In this document: positions 35,590 to 43,064 of the stretch, piece by piece
Position numbering within the stretch: position 1 is the first letter of the stretch
Layout: each line of letters starts with the position of its first letter
Source: Comamonas badia DSM 17552
Lineage (GTDB): Bacteria; Pseudomonadota; Gammaproteobacteria; Burkholderiales; Burkholderiaceae_C
Direction: 5' to 3'
Assembly (NCBI RefSeq): GCF_000484635.1
Contig: NZ_AXVM01000005.1
Location: 124,001-188,000, forward strand
DNA length: 64,000 nucleotides
Position numbers and translations under genes: made by a program
The notes under the pieces: model-generated
Databases searched by the model: none
Seen by the model: the letters and a program-made list of their open reading frames with translations, nothing else
Told to the model about the DNA's origin: nothing

Positions 35590-38148
35590 ATGGCATCCAT
35601 GCAAGCCCCTGCTCCCGCCCCCACCATTCGTCCACCTTCGCCCCTGCGGCTGGGCTGGCGTGCGCTCTGGCGCGATCTGCGCGCGGGCGAATTGCGCCTG
35701 CTGATGCTGGCGGTGCTGCTGGCGGTGGCGGCGCTCAGCGCGGTGGGCTTTCTGGCCGACCGGCTGCAGGGCGGCCTGCAGCGCGACGCGGTGCAGCTGC
35801 TGGGGGGTGATGTGGTGATCGCCAGCGACCAGGCCACGCCCGAAGCCTTTGTGGATCAAGCCCGCGCTCTCGGCCTCGCGGGCGTGGGCACGCTGTCCTT
35901 CCCCACCATGGCGCGCGCGGACGATGCGCGGGGCGGCGCCAGCCGCCTGGTGGCGCTCAAGGGCGTGGCGCCTGGCTACCCCCTGCGCGGGCAGGTGCAA
36001 ACGGCGGCAGCGCCCGATCAGCCCGGTGCGGCGACGCAGGGCATCCCCGCGCCGGGCCAGGTCTGGGTGGATGCGCCACTGCTGGGGGCGCTGGGCTTGA
36101 AGGTGGGCGATGCCCTCTGGCTGGGCGATGCCGAACTGGCCATCGCCCGCGTCATCACGCTGGAGCCCGACCGCGGCAGCGGCTTCATGGGCTTTGCGCC
36201 GCGCGTGCTGATGAATGTGGCCGATCTGCCCGCCACGGCGCTGGTGCAGCCCGCCAGCCGCATCACCTGGCGCTTCGCGGTGGCGGGCCAGGGCGACGCC
36301 GTGGCGCGCTACACCGCCTGGGCGCAGCAGCAGGCCCAGGCGCCGGGCGTGCGCGGCGTGCGGGTGGAATCGCTGGAAAGCGGCCGGCCCGAAATGCGCC
36401 AGACGCTGGACCGCGCCCAGCAGTTTCTGAACCTCGTCGCCCTGCTGGCGGCGCTGCTGGCCGCCGTGGCGGTGGCGCTGGTGGCGCGCGCGTTTGCCGC
36501 GCGGCATCTGGATGGCGCGGCGCTGTTGCGCGTGCTGGGCCAGGCGCAGCGCGGCATTGCCGCGGCCTACCTGGTGGAATTCGCGCTGGTGGGCCTGTTC
36601 GCCAGTCTGCTGGGCGTGCTGCTGGGCTGGGTCGTGCACTGGGTCTTCGTCTGGCTGCTGGCGGGGCTGGTGCCCGCGGGCCTGCCTGCCGCCAGCGCCT
36701 GGCCCGCGCTGCTGGGGCTGGGCGTGGGCCTTACCCTGCTGGCGGCGTTTGGCCTGCCGCCGGTGCTGCAGCTGGCGCGCGTGCCGCCGCTGCGCGTCAT
36801 CCGGCGCGATCTGGGCGGCATCAAGCCCGCGTCCGCGGCGGTGCTGTTGCTGGGCATGGCGGGCTTTGCCGCGCTGCTGCTCATCGTCAGCCGTGATTGG
36901 CGCCTGGGCCTGATCGCCGTCGGCGGCTTTGCCGTGGCGGTGCTGCTGTTTGCGCTGCTGGCATGGCTGGCGGTGTGGGTATTGCGCAAAAGCGTGCGGG
37001 AATCGCGCGCCCCGGGCTGGCTGGTGCTGGCCACGCGCCAGATCGCCGCGCGCCCGGCCTACGCGGTGGTGCAGGTCAGCAGCCTGGCGGTGGGTCTGCT
37101 GGCGCTGGTGCTGCTGGTGCTGCTGCGCACCGATCTGATCGCCAGCTGGCGCCAGGCCACGCCCGCCAATGCGCCCGACCGCTTCGTCATCAACATCCAG
37201 CCGGACCAGGCCGAGGACTTTCGCGCGCTGCTGGCCAGCGTGGGCGTAGAGCACTACGACTGGTACCCGATGTTCCGCGGCCGGCTGGTGGCGGTGAACG
37301 GCAAGCCGGTGAGCGCCGCCGATTACCCGGATGACCGCGCGCAGGGTCTGGTGGAGCGCGAATTCAACCTCTCGCACAGCCTGGATGCGCCCGCGCACAA
37401 CAGCATCACCGCCGGGCGCTGGACACCGGGCGAGGCGGATGCGGTGAGCGTGGAAGAAGGTCTGGCCAAGACCCTGGGCCTGAAGATGGGTGACACACTC
37501 ACCTTCGACATCGCCGGCATGCAGAGCCAGGCGCGCATCACCAGCCTGCGCAAGGTGGACTGGAGCTCGATGCGCGCCAACTTCTTCGTGCTCTACCCGC
37601 TGGCCGAGATGCCCGAGGTGCCCATCACCTACCTGGCCGCCTACCGCGCGCCGGACCAGCCGGGTTTTGACAACGCACTGGTGCGGCAATTTCCCAACGT
37701 CACCAATGTGGACTTGAGCGCCACGCTGGCGCAGGTGCAGGGCGTGCTGGCGCAGGTGATAGGCGCGGTGCAGTTCCTCTTTGCCTTCACGCTGGCGGCG
37801 GGCCTGATCGTGCTGTTTGCGGCGGTGACGGCCACGCGCGAGGAGCGCGCGCGCGAATTCGCCGTGATGCGCGCGCTGGGCGCCTCGGGGCGGCTGCTGC
37901 GCCAGGTGCAGCGGGCCGAGCTGGCGGGCGTGGGCCTGCTGGCGGGCCTGCTCGCCAGCAGCGTGGCGCTGGTGGTGGGCGCGCTGCTGGCGCTCTACGT
38001 GTTTGATTTCACCTGGACGGCCCCCCTGTGGATCCCGCTGGCGGGCAGCATCGCCGGTGCGCTGCTGGCGCTGGCGGCCGGCTGGTGGGGCCTGCGCGAG
38101 GTGCTGCGCCGCCCGGTGGTGCAGACCCTGCGGGAGGCGGCGCAGTGA
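35590..38148 (+). CDS. ABC transporter permease, FtsX/YbbP type
   Basis: An 852-residue inner-membrane permease of the YbbP/FtsX superfamily. An N-terminal helix (ELRLLMLAVLLAVAALSAVG) leads into a periplasmic MacB-like domain. A block of four to six helices follows in the middle (ALLAAVAVALVARAFAARHL onward), then a second periplasmic domain, then a C-terminal FtsX block ending LAAGWWGLREVLRRPVVQTL. The start is uncertain: ATG 35590 and 35599 are both reasonable, and ATG 35554 has no clear ribosome-binding site. The partner ATPase is not adjacent. Related systems export lipoproteins or lipids; the substrate here is unknown. Confidence 0.85.
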   Translation: MASMQAPAPAPTIRPPSPLRLGWRALWRDLRAGELRLLMLAVLLAVAALSAVGFLADRLQGGLQRDAVQLLGGDVVIASDQATPEAFVDQARALGLAGVGTLSFPTMARADDARGGASRLVALKGVAPGYPLRGQVQTAAAPDQPGAATQGIPAPGQVWVDAPLLGALGLKVGDALWLGDAELAIARVITLEPDRGSGFMGFAPRVLMNVADLPATALVQPASRITWRFAVAGQGDAVARYTAWAQQQAQAPGVRGVRVESLESGRPEMRQTLDRAQQFLNLVALLAALLAAVAVALVARAFAARHLDGAALLRVLGQAQRGIAAAYLVEFALVGLFASLLGVLLGWVVHWVFVWLLAGLVPAGLPAASAWPALLGLGVGLTLLAAFGLPPVLQLARVPPLRVIRRDLGGIKPASAAVLLLGMAGFAALLLIVSRDWRLGLIAVGGFAVAVLLFALLAWLAVWVLRKSVRESRAPGWLVLATRQIAARPAYAVVQVSSLAVGLLALVLLVLLRTDLIASWRQATPANAPDRFVINIQPDQAEDFRALLASVGVEHYDWYPMFRGRLVAVNGKPVSAADYPDDRAQGLVEREFNLSHSLDAPAHNSITAGRWTPGEADAVSVEEGLAKTLGLKMGDTLTFDIAGMQSQARITSLRKVDWSSMRANFFVLYPLAEMPEVPITYLAAYRAPDQPGFDNALVRQFPNVTNVDLSATLAQVQGVLAQVIGAVQFLFAFTLAAGLIVLFAAVTATREERAREFAVMRALGASGRLLRQVQRAELAGVGLLAGLLASSVALVVGALLALYVFDFTWTAPLWIPLAGSIAGALLALAAGWWGLREVLRRPVVQTLREAAQ

Positions 38149-38175
38149 GATTTTTGGAATATTTGCTATCTACAA

Positions 38176-38220
38176 GAGAGCTGGTGGCGCTTGATGGGTA
38201 AGCGTTAGAGCCATTTTTCG
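38176..38220 (+). repeat. Dispersed palindromic repeat (copy A), best intergenic example
   Basis: Reads agctggtggcgcttgatggg then taagcgttagagccattttt. The ggcgctt and aagcgtt segments pair as a small stem. Seven copies in the window share the layout gatagctg-NNN-gcgctt-N6-aagcg-cta-NNN-ca-ttttt in either orientation. Copy A follows the FtsX-type permease gene and could act as a weak terminator, but copies inside genes show it can also be tolerated in coding DNA. Confidence 0.6.
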
Positions 38221-38274
38221 ATGACAAAATGATCGTCTGGCTGGCACCAGATAGGACGCAATGACGGGGGTTGT

Positions 38275-38502
38275 ATGAACGAGAGCGGCAGTGCGCCCGA
38301 CTGGGCCGATGCCCCCGCAGGCTGGAACTGGCTTGCGCAGGATGCCGATGGGCGCTGGTTCTGGTACCGCACCGAGCCGCAGCTGAACTGGTCGGGCGGC
38401 GTGTGGCGGTCGAACTCGCGCAACCAGCAACCGGCGGGCGAGGGCGTGGCCAATCCGGATTGGGACACCACCATGCAGCGCCGCCCAGGTACGGAGGAGT
38501 GA
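38275..38502 (+). CDS. Small tryptophan-rich protein
   Basis: A 75-residue acidic protein with eight tryptophans (PDWADAPAGWNWLAQDADGR, then WFWYRTEPQLNWSGGVWRSN). The pattern WNWxAxDxDGxWFWY with a following Pro and aromatic residues suggests a compact beta-sheet fold. A ggggg stretch precedes ATG 38275. It ends 4 bp before the EamA gene, so the two are likely cotranscribed. I do not recognise a named family with confidence, and function is unknown. Confidence 0.65.
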   Translation: MNESGSAPDWADAPAGWNWLAQDADGRWFWYRTEPQLNWSGGVWRSNSRNQQPAGEGVANPDWDTTMQRRPGTEE

Positions 38503-38506
38503 AACC

Positions 38507-38941
38507 ATGGCGCAGACGCAATCCTGGTTTTTCTGGGCGCTGCTGTCGGCGGGCTTTGCGGCGCTGACGGCGATCTTCGCCAAGGTGGGGGTGACGGGCA
38601 TCAACTCGGATCTGGCCACCTGGGTGCGCACCGTGGTGGTGCTGGTGGTGCTCACCGGCTTCGTGCTGGCGACGGGGCAGTGGAGCAACCCGCTGGCCTT
38701 GCCGGGCAGGAGCATGGTGTTCCTGGTGCTTTCGGCACTGGCCACGGGGGCCTCGTGGGTCTGCTACTTCCGTGCGCTGCAGATCGGCGACGCCTCGCAG
38801 GTGGCGCCGGTGGACAAGTTCAGCGTGGTGCTGGTGACGCTGTTTGCCGTGGCCTTCCTGGGCGAGCGCCCCGGCCTGCGCGATTGGCTGGGGATTGGGC
38901 TGGTGGCGGGCGGCGTACTGGTGTTGTCGCTGAAAAGATAG
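38507..38941 (+). CDS. EamA-type small membrane transporter
   Basis: A 144-residue protein with one EamA/DMT domain of about five membrane helices (WFFWALLSAGFAALTAIFAK, VVVLVVLTGFVLATG, SMVFLVLSALATGASWVCYF, VVLVTLFAVAFLGERPGLRD, IGLVAGGVLVLSL). The GERPGLRDWLGIGLVAGGV end is the classic EamA signature. Single-domain forms act as dimers. The start has aggag upstream of ATG 38507. The stop lies inside a dispersed palindromic repeat copy (38937-38981). Substrate unknown. Confidence 0.9.
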   Translation: MAQTQSWFFWALLSAGFAALTAIFAKVGVTGINSDLATWVRTVVVLVVLTGFVLATGQWSNPLALPGRSMVFLVLSALATGASWVCYFRALQIGDASQVAPVDKFSVVLVTLFAVAFLGERPGLRDWLGIGLVAGGVLVLSLKR

Positions 38942-38981
38942 CTTCCAGCGCAGGGTGGGTGCGTGTTGTAGCCACTTTTCA
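38937..38981 (+). repeat. Dispersed palindromic repeat (copy H)
   Basis: Reads gatagcttccagcgcagggt then gggtgcgtgttgtagccact and a T run. It overlaps the last codon and stop of the EamA gene. Confidence 0.5.
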
Positions 38982-39089
38982 TTCAAAGTTACTTTTGAAC
39001 GGCACGATGCCCCCGGCATGTCGTAGCATGGCTCTGCCCGCCGCCTTGCGGCCTGGGGCACTTCAACCACCCTTCAAAGGAGACACACC

Positions 39090-39401
39090 ATGGCCAAACT
39101 CGTGGTTCTGTATGGCAAGCCCAAGGACCCGGCAGCGTTCCGGGACTACTACATGCACAAGCACGTCCCCATCGTCAAGCAGATTGCGGGCATTCAGGCG
39201 TTCACCATCAGCGAGGGGCCGGTCAACACGCCCCAGGGGCCGGCGAGCTACCACATGGTGGCGACGCTCACCGCCGAATCGCTGCCGGCGCTGATGCAGG
39301 GCCTGGGCTCGCCCGAAGGCCAGCGCGCCGCGCAGGACGTGCCCAACTTCGCCGATGGCGGGGCCGAGCTGCTCATTTTTGACGAGCAGCGCATTATTTG
39401 A
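39090..39401 (+). CDS. EthD family protein
   Basis: A 103-residue dimeric alpha-beta barrel protein of the EthD family: LVVLYGKPKDPAAFRDYYMH, then KHVPIVKQIAGIQAFTISEG and a C-terminal GGAELLIFDE. An aaaggag ribosome-binding site precedes ATG 39090. Relatives take part in degradation of small ethers or in dehydratase reactions, but most have no known role. Its 3' end abuts the remnant of a rutE-like gene on the other strand. Confidence 0.88.
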   Translation: MAKLVVLYGKPKDPAAFRDYYMHKHVPIVKQIAGIQAFTISEGPVNTPQGPASYHMVATLTAESLPALMQGLGSPEGQRAAQDVPNFADGGAELLIFDEQRII

Positions 39402-39573
39402 ATCACCGCGCAGGCGTCTTCAAGCGCCAGGCGCTGCGGCGTCTTGCCGTGATCGGCGCAGCCCAGGTTGCATACGAAGTTGGTCTTCACCTGCGTGCCG
39501 GTCCGGGACGCCGCGTCGATTTTCCCTTGACCAGGCCGCCCATCGGACCGCAGTCAAGGCCCAGCGCACGCGC
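39402..39573 (-). pseudogene. 3' remnant of a RutE-like malonic semialdehyde reductase gene
   Basis: On the minus strand, ARALGLDCGPMGG followed after a one-base frameshift by VKTNFVCNLGCADHGKTPQR and LALEDACAVI matches the C-terminal part of RutE-type nitroreductases (ALGLDTGPMSG; LKSNLLINIGYGD; RLSFEEACGLL in E. coli RutE, from memory). The first part runs into the end of the flavin reductase gene (stop at 39554-39556), and the last part runs into the EthD gene without its own stop. The 5' two-thirds of the gene are missing, presumably through a deletion that fused the end of rutF to the tail of rutE. This is a remnant, not a working gene. Confidence 0.7.
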
Positions 39574-40114
39574 CGCCGTCCCGCAGTTCCCGGTAGGCAC
39601 CGTGCCAGTACAGCAGCGGCGCCCGCTGGCCGGGGCTGGGCGCGATCGCGCATACGCGCGCCAGCACCAGTACCTGACCATGGCGCGGGATCATTTCCTC
39701 GACTGCGCAGCCCAGGCCGACCACTGCGCTGGCCAGTACCTGCGCGCCGGGATCCAGCTCCAGCCAGTCGGAACCCGCAAAACGCGCTGACCCCGCCACA
39801 CCGGTGAAGCCGGAAAAGCGCTGGGCCACGGCTTCGTCCTCCGGTGCCAGCAGGCTGATGCCCAGCGGGCTGCCCACGCGCAGCGCCTGCGCGGTGGAAC
39901 TCTGCTGCGCCAGGCTCAACGCGAGCACCGGCGGCGCGGCGCTGAAGGAGCTGACCGAGCTGGCGACGCAGCCCGTGGGGCCTTTTTCGCCATCGGCGGT
40001 GAGCACGCAGACCGAACCGGCGAAGTGGCGCATCGCGAGGCGAAAGCCTGCGGCATCGGCCAGCATGGGCAGGCCCAGCGCGGCCAGGGTGTCCGGGGAG
40101 ACGCGTTGCAACAT
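39554..40114 (-). CDS. Flavin reductase family protein (RutF-like)
   Basis: A 186-residue FMN-binding split-barrel reductase: FRLAMRHFAGSVCVLTADGE, GPTGCVASSVSSFSAAPPVL, and the GVAGSARFAGSDWLELDPG region all fit this family, which supplies reduced flavin to two-component monooxygenases. The C-terminal PLLYWHGAYREL is where a RutF-like protein would normally end. The last residues (RDGGACAGP) come from a junction with a rutE remnant, so the C-terminus may be altered. It follows an LLM monooxygenase gene that has an internal stop, its likely partner. Start ATG 40114. Confidence 0.85.
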   Translation of the reverse strand: MLQRVSPDTLAALGLPMLADAAGFRLAMRHFAGSVCVLTADGEKGPTGCVASSVSSFSAAPPVLALSLAQQSSTAQALRVGSPLGISLLAPEDEAVAQRFSGFTGVAGSARFAGSDWLELDPGAQVLASAVVGLGCAVEEMIPRHGQVLVLARVCAIAPSPGQRAPLLYWHGAYRELRDGGACAGP

Positions 40115-40123
40115 GGCGCCCTC

Positions 40124-41221
40124 TCAGCGGATACCGCGCGCCGACAGAATGGGCAGCACGGTGTCGCGGAAGTACGGGAATTCCTTGACGTAATCCAGGA
40201 ACGAGAGCGTGGTGCCGCGAAAGCCCACGTGGTGCAGCTGGGTGATGCCGTCGGCCACCTGTTCGGGCGTGCCCACCAGCGGAAAGCCGCCGTGGCCCGT
40301 GGCCATGCGCTCGCGGATCAGCGCCAGCAGATCGTGCGGGAAGCTCTGCGCATGGGCGAACTGCAGCTTCACCAGGTTGTCCACCGCGCCCCAGTCGGCG
40401 TTGTCCAGCTGGCGCTGGAGCTCGGCCTTGGCCTCGGCCTCGGTCGGGCGGCAGACGACATGCGAGAAGGTCAGCACACCGACCTTGCGCCCCTTCGAGG
40501 CGGCCTGCTCCTTGAGCTACGCAATTTCGTCCCTGGAGCGCGCCAGGTCGATCGCCGGCGTGAACAGGAAATCGACATTGCTGGTGGCGAAGTCGCGCCC
40601 CTGGCCCGAGCCCGCCGCGTTGACGATGGGCGGCGCGCTCACTGGGTGCGGCCAGCCGTAGCTGCGCGTGGTGTTCCAGTACTTTCCCTTCCAGTCAAAG
40701 GGCTGCTCGGACGTCCAGAGCTTGCGCACGAAGTCGAACCACTCCTGCGCGTAGCCGTAGCGGGTTTCGTGGTCGTCGGGCAGGGTCAGGCCCAGCGCGT
40801 CGTATTCCGGCTTGTTCCAGCCGGCGACGATGTTCAGGCCGATGCGCCCGCCGCTCGCCTCGGAGAGCGTGGCGATCTGCTTGGCCAGCACCACCGGGTG
40901 GTTGGCCACGGTGTGCATGGTGGCAAAGGCGGTGATGCGCCTGGTGTGCGCGAGGATGGTGGCGGCCCAGGTCATGGTCTCCAGCACCGTGCCGTGAAAG
41001 TCCGTCTCGCCGCCGTAGCCGATCCAGCGCGCGATCGGCAGCATGAAGTCGATGCCGGCGTCGTCCAGCAATTTCGCCAGTTGGATGTTGTTCTCCATCG
41101 TCGCCTGCCAGCGATCGGGCAGCCTGGAGACCGTCATGCCGCCGGAGCAGTTGGACGAGAAGGTGGCCAGCAGGAATTTGTCGTGCTGGAAGAAGGGGTG
41201 CTGCTGTACAGGCTGCGACAT
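40124..41221 (-). pseudogene. LLM flavin-dependent monooxygenase interrupted by an in-frame amber codon
   Basis: A RutA-like luciferase-family monooxygenase gene of 366 codons, reading MSQPVQQHPFFQ from ATG 41221 (aggag upstream). Codon 235 (40519-40517) is TAG, after FTPAIDLARSRDEIA. The frame is otherwise open, and beyond the stop it continues in the same frame with LKEQAASKGRKVGVLTFSHV to ILSARGIR at 40124. Family blocks flank the stop (GLNIVAGWNKPEYDALGL before; GHGGFPLVGTPEQVADGI after). Ancestral CAG or GAG is likely. Either a pseudogene, a readthrough event or a sequencing error; the surrounding decayed rutE supports a pseudogene. Confidence 0.8.
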
Positions 41222-41328
41222 ACGCGGGCTCCTGGGGTCATTGCGGGTTGCCACCCGCGGGTTGGGGGAATCTGTTGCTATGCTTTGCGCGAGGGGCTGG
41301 CCGTGCAGCCCGATGCAGGGGATAGACC

Positions 41329-41913
41329 ATGACCACAGCGCAAACCGATGCCAGCGACCGCGGCGATGACCATTTCTGGCATCTGGCGCGCGGCGGCACC
41401 GGGGTGGCGGTGACGGATGTGGAATTTGCGCTGATGCGCACGGCCGAATCGTTTGCCCGCTGGCAGAGCGAATGCCTGGCGGCGGTCACCGGCGCGCAGC
41501 TGTCGGGCAGCGAGAACACCTTGCTGCACGTGATCTGCATGCATGAGCAGCCCAAGACGGTGCGCGAGCTGATGCAGATGACCAACCGCGGCGATCTGCC
41601 CAACATCCAGTACGCATTGCGCAAGCTGATGCAGCTGGGCTTCGTCACCAAGAGCGGCAGCGCGCGCAAAGGGGTGTTCTACGCCGGTACGGCCGAGGGC
41701 ATGCGGGTCTGCGACGATTACGCCCGGCTGCGCGAAAAGCTGCTGCTCAAGGGGACGGAAGGCGTGCCTGGCTTTCTGGCCGGGGCCGGCGGATTGCGTG
41801 ACCAGCTGGAAGCATTGGAACGCGTCTACGAATCCATCACGCGGGAGGTGACGACCTTCCACCGCCGGTCTCTGGGGGCGTCCGCGAAGGGCGGTGCAGG
41901 CGAACATGATTGA
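41329..41913 (+). CDS. Winged-helix (MarR-like) DNA-binding regulator
   Basis: A 194-residue protein with a MarR/winged-helix fold: LSGSENTLLHVICMHEQPKT, then VRELMQMTNRGDLPNIQYAL with the recognition helix and RKLMQLGFVTKSGSARKGVF for the wing. It diverges from the interrupted LLM monooxygenase gene (about 110 bp to its chosen start), and its likely role is control of that flavin cluster. Start ATG 41329. The C-terminal region is helical (LRDQLEALERVYESITREVT), fit for dimerisation. A perfect AT-rich inverted repeat overlaps its stop. Confidence 0.85.
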   Translation: MTTAQTDASDRGDDHFWHLARGGTGVAVTDVEFALMRTAESFARWQSECLAAVTGAQLSGSENTLLHVICMHEQPKTVRELMQMTNRGDLPNIQYALRKLMQLGFVTKSGSARKGVFYAGTAEGMRVCDDYARLREKLLLKGTEGVPGFLAGAGGLRDQLEALERVYESITREVTTFHRRSLGASAKGGAGEHD

Positions 41914-41945
41914 ATTTCAAATAAAAAATCAATTTGAAATTCAAT
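41909..41945. terminator. AT-rich perfect inverted repeat, probable bidirectional terminator
   Basis: A perfect 14-bp palindrome, attgaatttcaaat and atttgaaattcaat, separated by 9 nt. It begins within the last codon and stop of the winged-helix gene and lies between convergent genes. A second small stem (atcagg/cctgat) follows at about 41972-41989. The whole 100-bp stretch is much more AT-rich than the surroundings. A terminator is the simplest role, though the arms lack the GC-rich stem usually expected. Confidence 0.5.
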
Positions 41946-42018
41946 TGTTATTTCGATAAAAAAATTCCGCCATCAGGATAAACCCTGATAGGCCTCAATA
42001 ATTGAACCTTGAAGTTGT

Positions 42019-42417
42019 TCAGCGGGCCAGCCAGCGCCACAGTGCGACGCCCGCTATCAACGCCGCCAGCGCCCACAGCAGCACGATGAACGCCGCGGCC
42101 ATCAGGCTGCGCGGCTTGCGCCACAGCGCCTCGGCCTTGCGGCGCGAGGCCTGCAGCACCTCGGGCGGCAGCCAGCGCATGATCAGCCAGAGGCCCAGCG
42201 GGACCAGGATCAGGTCGTCGAGCCAGCCCAGGACGGGGATGAAGTCCGGAATCAGATCGATCGGGCTGAGCGCATAGGCCGCGACCAGCAGCGCCAGCCA
42301 GCGCAGGGCGCGCGGCGTGCGCGGGTCGCGCGCGGCGAAGTAGACGGCCACCACTTCAAGCCGCAGACGCCGCGCCCACAGCTTGAGTGCCGCCAGACGG
42401 CCGAGCCAGCCCATCAC
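42019..42417 (-). CDS. YkvA family (DUF1232) membrane protein
   Basis: A 132-residue membrane protein with the DUF1232 hallmark: a helix entering with [20 protein letters not shown], then [20 protein letters not shown], followed by a C-terminal membrane helix ([20 protein letters not shown]). The SPIDLIPD and LDD aspartates are the conserved family residues. Stop/start overlap of 4 bp with the Smr gene upstream suggests one transcript. Function of the family is unknown. Confidence 0.88.
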   Translation of the reverse strand: MMGWLGRLAALKLWARRLRLEVVAVYFAARDPRTPRALRWLALLVAAYALSPIDLIPDFIPVLGWLDDLILVPLGLWLIMRWLPPEVLQASRRKAEALWRKPRSLMAAAFIVLLWALAALIAGVALWRWLAR

Positions 42418-43064
42418 CGCCCGCCCGGCTGCAGCAGCACCACCAATGCGCCGGCGCCGCCTTCGGCTGCGCGCGCCTGCACGAAGGCCAGCACCTCGCG
42501 TTTCTGCACCAGCCAGGCCTGCACCCGCCCCTTGAGCACCGGTGTTTTGCCGGGCGAGCCCAGACCCTTGCCATGGATGACGCGAACGCAGCGCAGCCCG
42601 GTGCGGTGCGCCAGGCGGATGAACTGCGCCAGCGCCTCGCGCGCCTCGTCGCGGCGCAGGCCGTGCAGGTCGAGCTGGCGCTGGATGCTCCAGTGGCCCG
42701 CGCGCAGCCTGCGCGTCACGTCCAGGCCGATGCCGGGGCGGCGAAAGCTCAGCTGGTCATCCACATCCAGCAGCGTGCTCACGTCGAATTCGTCGCTGAG
42801 CGACTCGGCCAGCACCTGCCGCTCGTCGCGCAGGCGCTGCACCGGGTGGGGCGCGGGCTGCGGCGGCGCGCTCCAGTGGCGCTCCACCTGCCTGAGCGGC
42901 AGCACGGCCCCTACGGTGCTCTCGAACAGATGCTGCTCGGCCCAGGCCCGCTCGCGCGCCTCGCGCTCGGCCGTGAGGCGCGCCAGCTCCTGCTCGTGCA
43001 GGGCGCGCAAGCGGCGGCGCAGCAGCGCCAGTTCGGCGAATGACCGTGCGGCCGGTTCCCTCAT
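42414..43064 (-). CDS. Smr domain protein (MutS2-type Smr endonuclease domain)
   Basis: A 216-residue protein with an N-terminal helical region rich in Arg, Glu and Leu and a C-terminal Smr domain. The domain has the [20 protein letters not shown] strand-helix with the family DLHG motif, the [20 protein letters not shown] loop with the HGKG motif, and the ending [17 protein letters not shown]. It belongs to the stand-alone DUF (Smr) nuclease group seen in proteobacteria. ATG 43064 overlaps the stop of the esterase-like lipoprotein gene. Nicking activity is likely but unproven here. Confidence 0.88.
   Translation of the reverse strand: MREPAARSFAELALLRRRLRALHEQELARLTAEREARERAWAEQHLFESTVGAVLPLRQVERHWSAPPQPAPHPVQRLRDERQVLAESLSDEFDVSTLLDVDDQLSFRRPGIGLDVTRRLRAGHWSIQRQLDLHGLRRDEAREALAQFIRLAHRTGLRCVRVIHGKGLGSPGKTPVLKGRVQAWLVQKREVLAFVQARAAEGGAGALVVLLQPGGR

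Noticed and set aside
40115-40123. Two separate genes for the LLM halves
   Set aside because: Both halves are in the same frame around a single TAG and together give one full-length family member, so they are one interrupted gene.
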